Of a DNA stretch of 64,000 bases, positions 16,452 to 24,944 are shown in pieces (within the stretch, counting starts at the first letter, position 1; each line of letters opens with the position of its first letter). The position numbers and the translations under genes are program-made. Source of the DNA: Kribbella jejuensis (GTDB taxonomy: Bacteria; Actinomycetota; Actinomycetes; Propionibacteriales; Kribbellaceae); the NCBI RefSeq assembly GCF_006715085.1, contig NZ_VFMM01000002.1, positions 1,054,001 to 1,118,000 of the forward strand. Reading direction: 5' to 3'. Under the pieces are notes generated by a model. That model searched no databases, was not told where the DNA came from, and worked only from the letters and a program-made list of their open reading frames with translations.

Positions 16452-18011
16452 GTGCCCGCCACATCTCCCGCCGGCCTCAGCAGGCGCGGCTTCTTGGCCG
16501 CCGGCGGCGGCCTGTCCCTCGCGGCCGCGTTCGGACTCAGCGCCTGCGGCGGATCGTCGACCGCCGGTTCCGGCAAGTCCGCCGACACCCTCGCGCTGCT
16601 GCTGCCCGGTGACGCGCCCAAGGGCTGGGACGCGGTCCTTGCCAAGGTCAACGACAAGCTCAAGAACGACCTCGGCTTCACGATCGCACCGCAGTTCATT
16701 GCCTGGTCCAACTACCAGCAGCAGTCGCTGCTCAAGTTCACGGCCGGCGAGAACTTCGACACCGCGCTCCAGGCCCGCTGGCTGAACATGGTCCAGCTGG
16801 TCGCGAGCAAGTCGCTGGTACCGGTGGGCGAGCTGATCGCGAAGTACCCGAACCTGAGCAAGAACCTCGACCCACAGCTGCTCGAGCAGAACAAGTGGAA
16901 AGGGAAGCTGTACGGGATCCCGCAGGTCAACTCGGCCGCCCGGTTCCACCACTTCTCGCTCCGCCAGGACCTCGCCGACAAGCTCGGCTTCGGCGACATC
17001 ACGTCGTTCGACCAGCTGGAGAAGTACTGGTACGACGTGAAGCAGAAGCAGAAGATCACGCCGGTCGGCGTCTCCTCGAACATGCCGAAGCTGCTGGTCG
17101 CGTTCGCGCCGGTCGGCTGGCTGAACCAGCACGACTGGGAGAATCCGCACGTCAGCGTGCAGAGCTTCAGCGGCGGCTCGTTCCCGTTCTACCTGGCGCA
17201 GGACGGGAAGAGCACCGGCTCCGCGCATCCGATCCCGTTCTGGGAGGCGCCTGGCGTCGTCGACGCGCTCCGCAAGGTCCGGCAGTACTACCTCGACGGC
17301 ATCATCAACAAGGACGCGCTGAACGTGGACTCGAGCACGATCCAGTCCCAGTTCGAGGCCGGCCGCATCGCGACCCGGTGGGCGATGACCGACGGCCTGT
17401 CCTCGCAGTCGCTGGCGCCGTTGCGCAAGGCGGTACCGAGCGCGCAGCTCGCGAACGTCGTGCCGCTGCGCGGTGGGAAGGACGCCAAGCCGAACCAGAC
17501 GTTCCAGGCGGACAACTTCGTCGTACTGAACGTCAAGGGACAGAGCAACGAACGGGCGATGCAGCTGGAGGACTGGGTCTCGATCAAGGAGAACCACGAC
17601 CTGCTGAGCTACGGCATCGAGGGTACGGACTGGAAGCCGGTCGGGACGGACAAGTTCGAGCAGCTCACCGGCTACGGCTTCCCGGGGTACGCCCTGTGCT
17701 GGCGGCAGAAGCTCGAGCTGAAGATCAAGGACATCACGCCGACCGAGAACGCGTGGTTCGAGTGGGCACAGAACTACGCCAACTTCACCCTCGACCCGTA
17801 CGCGTCGTTCGTACCGGACGTGACCCCGGTGAAGCGGCAGGACAGCCAGGTCGCCGCCGCGATGACGCAGTACGGCAACCCGTTGTGGATCGGCGCGGTC
17901 GACGTCGACAAGGGGCTCGACACGCTGAAGAAGGCGGTCGACAAGGCCGGGCTCGCGGACCTGCAGGCGGAGATGGACAAGCAGGCGAACGCGTACCTCA
18001 AGGGTCAGTGA
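16452..18011 (+). CDS. Tat-exported sugar-binding lipoprotein (LplA/YtcQ type)
   Basis: Extracellular solute-binding protein of 519 residues for the preceding permeases. The GTG start is set by AGGAGG at 16441-16446. A twin-arginine signal (LSRRGFLAAGGG) leads to a lipobox GLSAC with the lipidated Cys at residue 32. The long mature domain, larger than MalE-type proteins, fits the cluster of LplA/AlgQ-like oligosaccharide-binding proteins. The substrate is likely an oligosaccharide released by the two lyase-like enzymes of this locus; that is inference from context. It is followed after 5 bp by a truncated LacI gene. Confidence 0.92.
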   Translation: MPATSPAGLSRRGFLAAGGGLSLAAAFGLSACGGSSTAGSGKSADTLALLLPGDAPKGWDAVLAKVNDKLKNDLGFTIAPQFIAWSNYQQQSLLKFTAGENFDTALQARWLNMVQLVASKSLVPVGELIAKYPNLSKNLDPQLLEQNKWKGKLYGIPQVNSAARFHHFSLRQDLADKLGFGDITSFDQLEKYWYDVKQKQKITPVGVSSNMPKLLVAFAPVGWLNQHDWENPHVSVQSFSGGSFPFYLAQDGKSTGSAHPIPFWEAPGVVDALRKVRQYYLDGIINKDALNVDSSTIQSQFEAGRIATRWAMTDGLSSQSLAPLRKAVPSAQLANVVPLRGGKDAKPNQTFQADNFVVLNVKGQSNERAMQLEDWVSIKENHDLLSYGIEGTDWKPVGTDKFEQLTGYGFPGYALCWRQKLELKIKDITPTENAWFEWAQNYANFTLDPYASFVPDVTPVKRQDSQVAAAMTQYGNPLWIGAVDVDKGLDTLKKAVDKAGLADLQAEMDKQANAYLKGQ

Positions 18012-18016
18012 CACCG

Positions 18017-18517
18017 ATGTCCGCCCCACGAAGGAAGCTGGCGGTGGTCGCGCGCGAGGCCGGGGTGTCGATCTCCACGGTGTCGAAGGTCCTGCGCGCG
18101 TACCCCGATGTCGCCCCGGCGACCCGGACGCGGGTCCGTGAGGTACTGCGCAGCGCCGGGTACCCGCTGGACTGTGATCGTCGCGAGAAGTCCGCGCTCG
18201 TCGACGTGGTCGTGGCCAGTCGGAGCAGCGGCTGGGCCGGTGAGGTACTCGCCGGTCTCGCCGACGCCGCGCGCGAACCGGGTGTGGCGTTGGTCGTGAC
18301 GACGGTGAACGGGGGAGAGCCGGTCCCCCGGCTCTGGCTGGAACGGCTGTTCGCCCGCGGTACCCGCGGTGTTGTCGGACTGGATGTGGAGTTCACCGAG
18401 ACACAGCGGGCGTACCTCGCGGCGTACGAAATCCCGTGCGTCGTGGTGGACAGTGCCGCGACGGTCTCCGAGGTACTGCCGGCTCTGCTCGACCCGTACC
18501 TCAGCCGAGCCGGCTGA
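18017..18517 (+). CDS. Truncated LacI-type regulator
   Basis: A 166-residue protein with a full LacI-type helix-turn-helix (about residues 8-30, AVVAREAGVSISTVSKVL) and hinge region, then only the first half of the sugar-binding core (about 55-150). Family members are normally 330-350 residues. The last codons and stop (18501-18517) are antisense to the end of the converging LacI gene, so the missing half was probably lost at a junction near 18490. It begins 5 bp after the binding-protein gene and would be translated with it. Whether it still binds DNA is unknown; without the second half of the core it cannot form a normal ligand pocket. Confidence 0.75.
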   Translation: MSAPRRKLAVVAREAGVSISTVSKVLRAYPDVAPATRTRVREVLRSAGYPLDCDRREKSALVDVVVASRSSGWAGEVLAGLADAAREPGVALVVTTVNGGEPVPRLWLERLFARGTRGVVGLDVEFTETQRAYLAAYEIPCVVVDSAATVSEVLPALLDPYLSRAG

Positions 18518-19565
18518 CCGAGTTCCGGACCACGACGTGGGTCGTGAAGAGCCGGTGGTCGCCGGTCCAGCCGGGCTGCTGGTGAGCGGAGTCCAGCGCG
18601 ATCCTCGCGGCCGTCCGCCCGAGTTCCTCGTACGGAACGTGGACCGTGGTCAGCCGCGGGCGGAGGTCCTGCGCGAGTTCGACATCGTCGTACCCGACGA
18701 CCGAGAGGTCCGCTGGGATGCTCAGCCCGAACTCGGCGGCGGCGGCGTACACGCCCGCGGCGACGACGTCGGTCGCCGCGAACACCGCGGTGAAGTCCTG
18801 CCCGGCGGCGAGCCGGCGCTTGGTCAACTGATAGCCGGACGCCCGGGTGAACGTGCCGTGTTCCACCAGCGCCCTGTCGTCCGGTACGCCGAAATCGTGC
18901 AGCGCCCGACGATGCCCGGCCAGACGCTGATCGCTGGTGCTCTGCCGTTCGGCACCGGCGAGGAACAGGATCCGCCGGTGCCCTTGTGACAACAGATGGC
19001 TCGTCATCGCGTACGCGCCCTGCTCGTTGTCGTACTCGATGACGGCGGTCGGTACGTCGTCGCCGAGCGACGGCCGCCCGCACAGCACGAGCAGCGAACC
19101 TGATGCGTGCAACGACCGGGCCAGCTCGGTCATCCGCGCCCGGTCGTCGGCGGATTCGTTGGTCACGCCACCGATCAGGATGACAGCGCCGGCGCGTTGT
19201 TCGCGCATCAACTGCACCAGGGCGAGTTCGCGCGCCGCCTCGCCCTGGCTGGTCCCGATCAGGCTGAGCCAACCGCGGTGGGACGCTTCCTGCTCGACGC
19301 CGTGCGCCGCGTCCGCGAACGACTGCCCACGGACGTCGGCGAGGATGAACGCGATCGTTTTCGTCTGCACCCCGGCGAGCGCCCGGGCGTGGGTGTTGGC
19401 GGCGTAGTTGAGCTCGCGGATCGACCGCATGACCCGCTGGTTCGCCGAGCGCGAGACCGGATAGTTGCCGGCCAGCACCCGCGAGACGGTCGCGGGCGAC
19501 ACTCCGGCATGGGCCGCGACATCGGCCAGCGTGGGGGAGTTCGTGGTCTTGCGCTTAGCCGGCAT
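18501..19565 (-). CDS. LacI family regulator (second of a tandem pair)
   Basis: Regulator of 354 residues. ATG 19565 is chosen for AGGGAGG just upstream. The helix-turn-helix is at about 11-34 (PTLADVAAHAGVSPATVSRVLAG), followed by YPVSRSANQRV and the hinge (AANTHARALAG). The sensing core carries FILADVRG near 70 and GYDDVELAQDLRPRLTTVHVPYEELGR near 290. It overlaps the upstream paralogue by 11 bp. The recognition helix (SPATVSRVLAGNYPVS) is nearly the same as in the upstream paralogue (SATTVSRVLAGNYPVS), so both probably bind the same operators while their sensing cores differ. Confidence 0.92.
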   Translation of the reverse strand: MPAKRKTTNSPTLADVAAHAGVSPATVSRVLAGNYPVSRSANQRVMRSIRELNYAANTHARALAGVQTKTIAFILADVRGQSFADAAHGVEQEASHRGWLSLIGTSQGEAARELALVQLMREQRAGAVILIGGVTNESADDRARMTELARSLHASGSLLVLCGRPSLGDDVPTAVIEYDNEQGAYAMTSHLLSQGHRRILFLAGAERQSTSDQRLAGHRRALHDFGVPDDRALVEHGTFTRASGYQLTKRRLAAGQDFTAVFAATDVVAAGVYAAAAEFGLSIPADLSVVGYDDVELAQDLRPRLTTVHVPYEELGRTAARIALDSAHQQPGWTGDHRLFTTHVVVRNSVSRLG

Positions 19566-20604
19566 GATCCTCCCTGGGCGGAGCGGTCGAATCACGGATC
19601 ACGACGTGCGTGCCGAGCAGGAGGTGCTGGTCGAGCGCGTACTCGTCCCGATGGAGCGCCAGCCGTACGGCGGCCCGCCCGAGCTCCTCGTGCGGGATGT
19701 GGACGGTGGTCAGTGCCGGACTGAGATCCGCGCTGAGCGGGATGTCGTCGTACCCGGCGACCGAGACGTCCTCGGGGACCCGCAGGCCGGCCTCGCGAAG
19801 CGCGGCCAGGACCCCACTCGCGACCATGTCGGTGATCCCGATGATCGCGGTCAGCTCGGTACCGCGGGCCAGCAACGCCTTGGTCTGCTGGTATCCGGAC
19901 TCACGGTCGAAGTTGCCGCCGACAACGAGCTCGGCGTCGACCGTCAGGCCGTGTGCGCGGTGCGCCCGGGTGAACCCGTCGAACCGGGCACTGGTCGTCG
20001 TGTGCTCCGGCTCGGCGGCGCCGACGAACGCGATCCGCCGATGACCGAGCGAGATCAGGTAGTTGGTCACGGCGAACGCGCCGCCTTCGTTGTCGTACTC
20101 CACCACGGTCGCGGGGGCGTCCGGGCCGATCGGCGGGCGTCCGCACAGCACCAGCCGGGAGCCGACCCGTTCCAGCGAGCGCGCGATCTGGGCCGTCCGT
20201 TCGATGTGCTCCGGCGTCCGCAGACCGCCGCCGACGAGCACGACCGCCTCGGCCTGCTGCTCGCGCATCAGCTCGATCAGCTCGAGTTCGCGCTCGGCGT
20301 CACCGTGGTGTGTGCAGACCAGGCAGACCCGGCCCTCGGCGGTGGCCTGTTGTTCGACGCCCTGTCCGATGTACGCGAACAGCGGGCCGACCAGGTCGCG
20401 GACGATGAACGCGACGGTCCGGGTCGAACCGCCGACCAGTGCCCGAGCCTGGGCATTGATGACGAAGTCGAGCTCCTGGACGGCGCGCAGTACGCGGTTG
20501 CGGGTCGATGCGCTGACCGGATAGTTCCCGGCGAGAACCCGCGACACCGTCGTGGCGCTGACCCCCGCGGCGGCGGCGACGTCCTTCACCGTCGGTCTCG
20601 GCAC
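19555..20604 (-). CDS. LacI family regulator (first of a tandem pair)
   Basis: Regulator of 349 residues, ATG 20604. The helix-turn-helix is at about 5-28 (VKDVAAAAGVSATTVSRVLAG) and the core begins with TRTVAFIVRDLVGPLFAY and ends near GTHVVIRDSTAP. Its promoter gap holds operator 20647-20662, so it is probably autoregulated together with the divergent hydrolase. Its stop lies inside the start of the second LacI gene, giving an 11-bp overlap and likely co-translation. The pair looks like an old duplication given matched recognition helices. Confidence 0.93.
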   Translation of the reverse strand: MPRPTVKDVAAAAGVSATTVSRVLAGNYPVSASTRNRVLRAVQELDFVINAQARALVGGSTRTVAFIVRDLVGPLFAYIGQGVEQQATAEGRVCLVCTHHGDAERELELIELMREQQAEAVVLVGGGLRTPEHIERTAQIARSLERVGSRLVLCGRPPIGPDAPATVVEYDNEGGAFAVTNYLISLGHRRIAFVGAAEPEHTTTSARFDGFTRAHRAHGLTVDAELVVGGNFDRESGYQQTKALLARGTELTAIIGITDMVASGVLAALREAGLRVPEDVSVAGYDDIPLSADLSPALTTVHIPHEELGRAAVRLALHRDEYALDQHLLLGTHVVIRDSTAPPREDHAG

Positions 20605-20646
20605 ACAAGCTCCTGTCGGGTCGAAATTTTCTGCCCTGACGGCATG

Positions 20647-20662
20647 TAGAAAACGTTAACTA
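20647..20662. promoter_or_regulatory. Operator TAGAAAACGTTAACTA (site D)
   Basis: Exact reverse complement of 13480-13495, and both are flanked by GGCAT on the same relative side. It lies between the divergent tandem LacI genes and the alpha/beta hydrolase gene, touching the hydrolase's first possible ATG (20662). Confidence 0.78.
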
Positions 20663-20673
20663 TGCTGCCATTC

Positions 20674-21420
20674 ATGACCGCGAATGTCGAAGCCGTCGTC
20701 CCGCTCTGGCTGGACGATACCGGCAGCGGCGAGCCGTTGCTGCTCGTCCACGGCTGGGGCGGCGACGCCCACGCGTGGAACGGCCTGAGCTTCGCCGGAC
20801 GCAGGGTCATCAAGGTCGATCTCCGCGGTCATGGGCGGTCGCCGGTACGGCGGACCGGATACCGGCCGGCCGACTACGCCCGGGACCTGGTTGCGCTGGT
20901 CGAACGGCTGGCCGTAGGTCCTGTGGTCGCGGTCGGGCACTCGATGGGCGGGCAGATCGTCTTGGAGCTCGCGCTGGAACGACCCGACCTGGTGAGCGCA
21001 GTCGTCGCGATCGATCCGGCGTACGGCGCGGACGAGGCTGAAGTGGCAACCTTCACCGACCGCCTCGCCGGACTGCGAAGGCATGGCGCCGCGGCCGCGG
21101 TCCGCCAGCTCGGCCTGCCCGCCGGCGCGACCCGCGACCAGATGCTCGCAACGCCGGGTCATGTGCTGGCCGAGAGCTATGCGGGGATGTACACGGCCCC
21201 CGGCGCCTTCGGCGCTCGTCCAGAAGCCGCAACCCGCCTGGCGAACCTGACCCGCCCGCTGTTGTGCTTACGCCCGACTCCGTCGATGGCCGAATGGGAC
21301 ATCAGCCTCTCGCTTCCGTACGGCTCCCGAATCGTCCTGTGGAACGGTTGCGGCCACTTCCTCCACCAAGAACGCCCCCAACAGTTCGTCGCCCTGGTGG
21401 AGAGCTGGCTGACCCAATAG
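20674..21420 (+). CDS. Alpha/beta hydrolase
   Basis: Cytoplasmic esterase/hydrolase of about 248 residues; no signal peptide is seen. Motifs: oxyanion region HGWGG (26-30), nucleophile elbow GHSMGG with Ser90, and catalytic His228 (NGCGHFLHQERP). The acid is less certain. An in-frame ATG 12 bp upstream (20662) touches the operator; neither start has a ribosome site, so a nearly leaderless message is possible. Being under the same operator as the lyase-like gene suggests it de-esterifies imported oligosaccharide, for example removing acetyl groups, which is inference. Confidence 0.85.
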   Translation: MTANVEAVVPLWLDDTGSGEPLLLVHGWGGDAHAWNGLSFAGRRVIKVDLRGHGRSPVRRTGYRPADYARDLVALVERLAVGPVVAVGHSMGGQIVLELALERPDLVSAVVAIDPAYGADEAEVATFTDRLAGLRRHGAAAAVRQLGLPAGATRDQMLATPGHVLAESYAGMYTAPGAFGARPEAATRLANLTRPLLCLRPTPSMAEWDISLSLPYGSRIVLWNGCGHFLHQERPQQFVALVESWLTQ

Positions 21421-21446
21421 TGGAACAAATGCTCGTCTCGACGTTG

Positions 21447-21462
21447 TAGCGAAAGTTTCCGA
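21447..21462. promoter_or_regulatory. Operator-like site E with downstream promoter
   Basis: On the minus strand the 16-mer TCGGAAACTTTCGCTA matches 11 of 16 positions of site D. A candidate promoter follows: TTGACC at 21486-21491 and CATTAC at 21508-21513 with 16 bp between. The target is the second lyase-like gene at 21544. Weaker than sites A and D. Confidence 0.4.
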
Positions 21463-21543
21463 GTGGGTGGGGCGGCGGTGAACCGTTGACCGGCTGCGGG
21501 TGCTCCTCATTACCTTGGCGGCTCAATCAGAGGAGGAGCGCAG

Positions 21544-24500
21544 ATGCCGGAGTCCGATGTTCCCTCGTTGTCGAGCATGAGCCGTCGTACGTTGCTGATC
21601 ACGACCGGCGCCGCGGCACTCGCGTCCGCGACCCCAGCAGCCGGCGCGTCCACACCAGCCGGTGCATCCACATCGGTGGGCGGGCCTGTGGTGCCGGCGG
21701 CTATCAGGCACCCTGGACTGCTGCACGACGTTGACGACCTGCGGCGGATGCGGGAGTGCGTTGCGAACCGGGTGAGTCCGGTGTACGACGGATACCTGGC
21801 GATGGCGGCGAACAGCAGGTCGTCGTACGACTACGTGGTCCGCAACGTCGGTCAGATCACCTCGTGGGGGCGTGGTCCCGCGAACTACATGAACGAGGCG
21901 GTCAGCGACTCCGGCGCCGCGTACCAGAACGCGCTGATGTGGTCGGCGACCGGGGACGTGCGGTACGCCGACAAGGCGCGGGACATCCTCGACGCCTGGT
22001 CGGCCAGCCTGGGCGCGATCACCGGCGCGGACGGTCAGCTCGGCGTCGGCCTGCAGGTGTTCAAGTTCGCGAACGCCGCCGAGATCCTGCGGCACAGCGA
22101 GTACGACGGTTGGGCACCCGACGCTGTCCGGCGTTGTGAGGAGTCGTTCCGCACGGTCTGGTACCCGGCCGTCTCCGGCAACGCACTGTTTGCCAACGGC
22201 AACTGGGACCTCGCGGCCCTGCAGGCGATCCTGTCGATCGCCGTGTTCTGCGACGACCGCGTGATGCTCGAGAACGCGATCCGGTACGCCGTGGCCGGCG
22301 CGGGCAACGGCCGGATCGAACACATCGTCGTCTCGGCGACCGGGCAGGGTCAGGAGAGCGGTCGCTCACAGTCCTACGCCCAGCTGGCGCTCGGGCTGCT
22401 GGCGAACTGTGCGGCGGTGGCGTGGAACCAGGGCGTCGACCTGTTCGGTCATCTGGACAACCGGATCCTCGACGGGTTCGAGTACACGGCGCGCTACAAC
22501 CTCGGCGACGACACGGTGCCGTTCACCGTCGACCTCGACCGCACGGGGAAGTACATCAAGAAGGTCATCTCGACGATCAACCGCGGTGCGTTCCAGCCGA
22601 TCTACGAGCTTGCGTACGCGCACTACGTCAGCCGGCGCGGACTCCAAGCGCCCAACGTCGAGCGAGTGCTGTTCAGAGATGGCAAGCGTTCCATCGAGGG
22701 AACGAGTGACGACCACCCGGCGTGGGGCACCTTCACCCAGGCGCGGACACCCGTGCCACAGAGTCCCCCCGCGGCTCCGCCCGGTACTCCGAGCGGCTTG
22801 ACGGCTCACGCCACGGACGTCGGCGTCGTGCTGACGTGGGCGTCATCGGTCGAGCCGCGCAGCGGGGACGCGGCCAGTAGCTACACGATCCTCAGAGCAA
22901 CTCGCTCGGGAAGCTTCACGGTCGTTGCCGAGGGCATCCGGGCGACGACGTACACCGACCCGACCAGGGAGCCCGCGAGGTACGAGGTGCAAGCCGTGAA
23001 CGCTGTCGGGGCCAGCGCCGAGTCACTGCCTGTGGCCGTTGCCCCGACTCCGTGGGCGAGCGAGGACGTCGGTCACGTCGTGGTCCCGGGTGCGACGAGC
23101 TTCGACGGCGAGACGTTCACGATCGAGGCGGGCGGTTCGGACGTCGGCGGCGCGCAGGACAGCTTCCGGTTCGTGTACCTGCCGATGCGCGGTGACGGTG
23201 TCCTCACGGCGCGGGTCGTGCATCCGGTGAGTTCGCAGTACGCGACCGTCGGAGTGATGATGCGGCAGAGTCTGTCGCCGTCGTCGGCGCATGCGTCGAT
23301 GCTGATCAAGGGGCTCCCGTTGCACACGTGGAGCGGTGTATGGACGGTCCGGAGCGGCGGCCGGACCACTGCGACCGGAAGCACGCCCGTACCACCTGCG
23401 CAACAGCAGAGCATCACGATCGACGCCGGCTTCCCGATCTCCGATCTCGGGACGCTTCCGCAGTCCGCGACACCGTTGCCGCCCCCGTACGTCGAGGCAG
23501 CGAGCGACGGGTACCGGCTGCGGCGGCCGTACTGGGTCCGGCTGATCCGCAAGAATGACGTCCTGACCGGGCTGATGTCGCCCGACGGCAGCACCTGGAC
23601 CGAGGTCGGCTCGTCACGGATCCACCTCGGCCGCGACGTGTACGCCGGTCTCGCGGTCTGCTCGGCCCTCGGCGTCGACGAGCCGTACGCCGAGTCGACC
23701 ACGGCGGCCTTCGACAACGTGACTGTTCAGGGGTGGTCCGGCGAGAAGCCAGGCCCGCCGCTGGGTGAGCTGCGGGCCGGCAGGGACGCAAGCGCGGTCG
23801 AGTTGGCGTGGTCCGATCTGGACGTGGCGGCGACGTATACCGTCAAACGGCGGCACGCCGGTGGACCGTACCGGGCGATCGCCACGGGCGTGCAACCACG
23901 AGGCTTCGGCGTGGAGACCCGGTACCGGGACGTCACGGCAGTGCCGGGGCAGAGCTACGAGTACGTGGTCGCAAAGACGAACGCCGCTGGAAGCGGGCCG
24001 GATTCGATGCCGTTCACCGCGACGATGCCGACACCGGCCGCACCGACGGTCACCAGTGCCGCGACCGCGTTCGCCAACGTGGGAACGGCGTTCCACTTCC
24101 GTGTTGCTGCCAGCAACGATCCGGTCAGCTTCGCGGTGGCCGGTCTGCCGGACGGTCTCTCCCTCGACCGGAAGACCGGCGTCATCAGCGGTACGCCACG
24201 CCGGACCGGAACGGCCGAGGTCCAGGTCTCGGCCCGCAACGCCGCTGGTGTCGCGACCGCCGCTGTGACCCTCACGGTGGGCACCCGACCGCCGGCTCCG
24301 TGGCGGTACACCGACATCGGCGACTACGTGCTGGACGAGCGTCAACTGGGGAGCTTCAGCGCCGTCGCGATCAGGACGCCGGGGATCACCAGCTACGACG
24401 GACAGTTCATCGTGCGCGGCGCCGGCTCCGACCTCAACGTGATCGGTCAGGGCATGACGGTTCAGTTCGCCTACCTGCCGGTCCTGGGTGACGCGACGTT

Positions 24501-24870
24501 CACGGCTCTGATCCGGAGTCACGGCGCGGGCCGGGCCGGCCTGCTGATGACCAAGTCGCTGTCGCCGTTCGACCAGCTGTTCGGTGTGGTCCTCGCCGGT
24601 GGCACGCCGCAGTTCGTCCAGCGTCTGCGCGTCGCAACCGGACTCGTGACCAGTACGGGTACCGGTACGCCGAGCTGGCTGCGCATCCGGCGTACCGGGG
24701 ACTCGTTCGCCGCGGAGGTGTCGGCCGACGGCCAGAACTGGACCGCGCTGGGCGTACCGGGTTCGATCGCGTCGTTCGGATCGGCGCAGTACTACGCGGG
24801 CCTGGCGGTCGTCTCGAGCGATCCTTCCGCGCTGAGCACGGCAGTCTTCGACAACGTGTCCCTGGCCTGA
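21544..24870 (+). CDS. Large Tat-exported alginate-lyase-like multidomain protein
   Basis: Secreted protein of 1108 residues, ATG set by AGGAGGAG upstream. Twin-arginine signal MSRRTLLITTGAAAL (about 12-40). The catalytic region (about 55-390) has the all-helical alginate-lyase-like pattern: HPGLLHDVDDLRRMRECV, PANYMNEAVSDSGAAYQNAL, NGNWDLAALQAILSI, GQGQESGRSQSYAQLALG. It is followed by an FN3 domain (about 417-500), a concanavalin-like domain (about 505-730), a second FN3 (about 740-830), a putative-Ig domain (about 832-915) and a second concanavalin-like domain to the end. It probably cleaves the same polymer as the 9948-13379 protein, with a different binding-module set. Lyase chemistry is inferred from fold-level similarity. 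Confidence 0.82.
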   Translation: MPESDVPSLSSMSRRTLLITTGAAALASATPAAGASTPAGASTSVGGPVVPAAIRHPGLLHDVDDLRRMRECVANRVSPVYDGYLAMAANSRSSYDYVVRNVGQITSWGRGPANYMNEAVSDSGAAYQNALMWSATGDVRYADKARDILDAWSASLGAITGADGQLGVGLQVFKFANAAEILRHSEYDGWAPDAVRRCEESFRTVWYPAVSGNALFANGNWDLAALQAILSIAVFCDDRVMLENAIRYAVAGAGNGRIEHIVVSATGQGQESGRSQSYAQLALGLLANCAAVAWNQGVDLFGHLDNRILDGFEYTARYNLGDDTVPFTVDLDRTGKYIKKVISTINRGAFQPIYELAYAHYVSRRGLQAPNVERVLFRDGKRSIEGTSDDHPAWGTFTQARTPVPQSPPAAPPGTPSGLTAHATDVGVVLTWASSVEPRSGDAASSYTILRATRSGSFTVVAEGIRATTYTDPTREPARYEVQAVNAVGASAESLPVAVAPTPWASEDVGHVVVPGATSFDGETFTIEAGGSDVGGAQDSFRFVYLPMRGDGVLTARVVHPVSSQYATVGVMMRQSLSPSSAHASMLIKGLPLHTWSGVWTVRSGGRTTATGSTPVPPAQQQSITIDAGFPISDLGTLPQSATPLPPPYVEAASDGYRLRRPYWVRLIRKNDVLTGLMSPDGSTWTEVGSSRIHLGRDVYAGLAVCSALGVDEPYAESTTAAFDNVTVQGWSGEKPGPPLGELRAGRDASAVELAWSDLDVAATYTVKRRHAGGPYRAIATGVQPRGFGVETRYRDVTAVPGQSYEYVVAKTNAAGSGPDSMPFTATMPTPAAPTVTSAATAFANVGTAFHFRVAASNDPVSFAVAGLPDGLSLDRKTGVISGTPRRTGTAEVQVSARNAAGVATAAVTLTVGTRPPAPWRYTDIGDYVLDERQLGSFSAVAIRTPGITSYDGQFIVRGAGSDLNVIGQGMTVQFAYLPVLGDATFTALIRSHGAGRAGLLMTKSLSPFDQLFGVVLAGGTPQFVQRLRVATGLVTSTGTGTPSWLRIRRTGDSFAAEVSADGQNWTALGVPGSIASFGSAQYYAGLAVVSSDPSALSTAVFDNVSLA

Positions 24871-24875
24871 ACAGA

Positions 24876-24915
24876 GCCGCGGCCCGGTCCTGAGGGGATG
24901 GGACCGGGCCGCGGC
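24876..24915. terminator. Bidirectional hairpin terminator
   Basis: Perfect 15-bp stem: gccgcggcccggtcc (24876-24890) pairs with ggaccgggccgcggc (24901-24915), 10-nt loop. It lies between the convergent lyase-like gene (ends 24870) and response regulator gene (ends 24945) and can serve both. Confidence 0.88.
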
Positions 24916-24944
24916 CGCGGGGGAGGGCGGGAGGGGAGCCGCCG

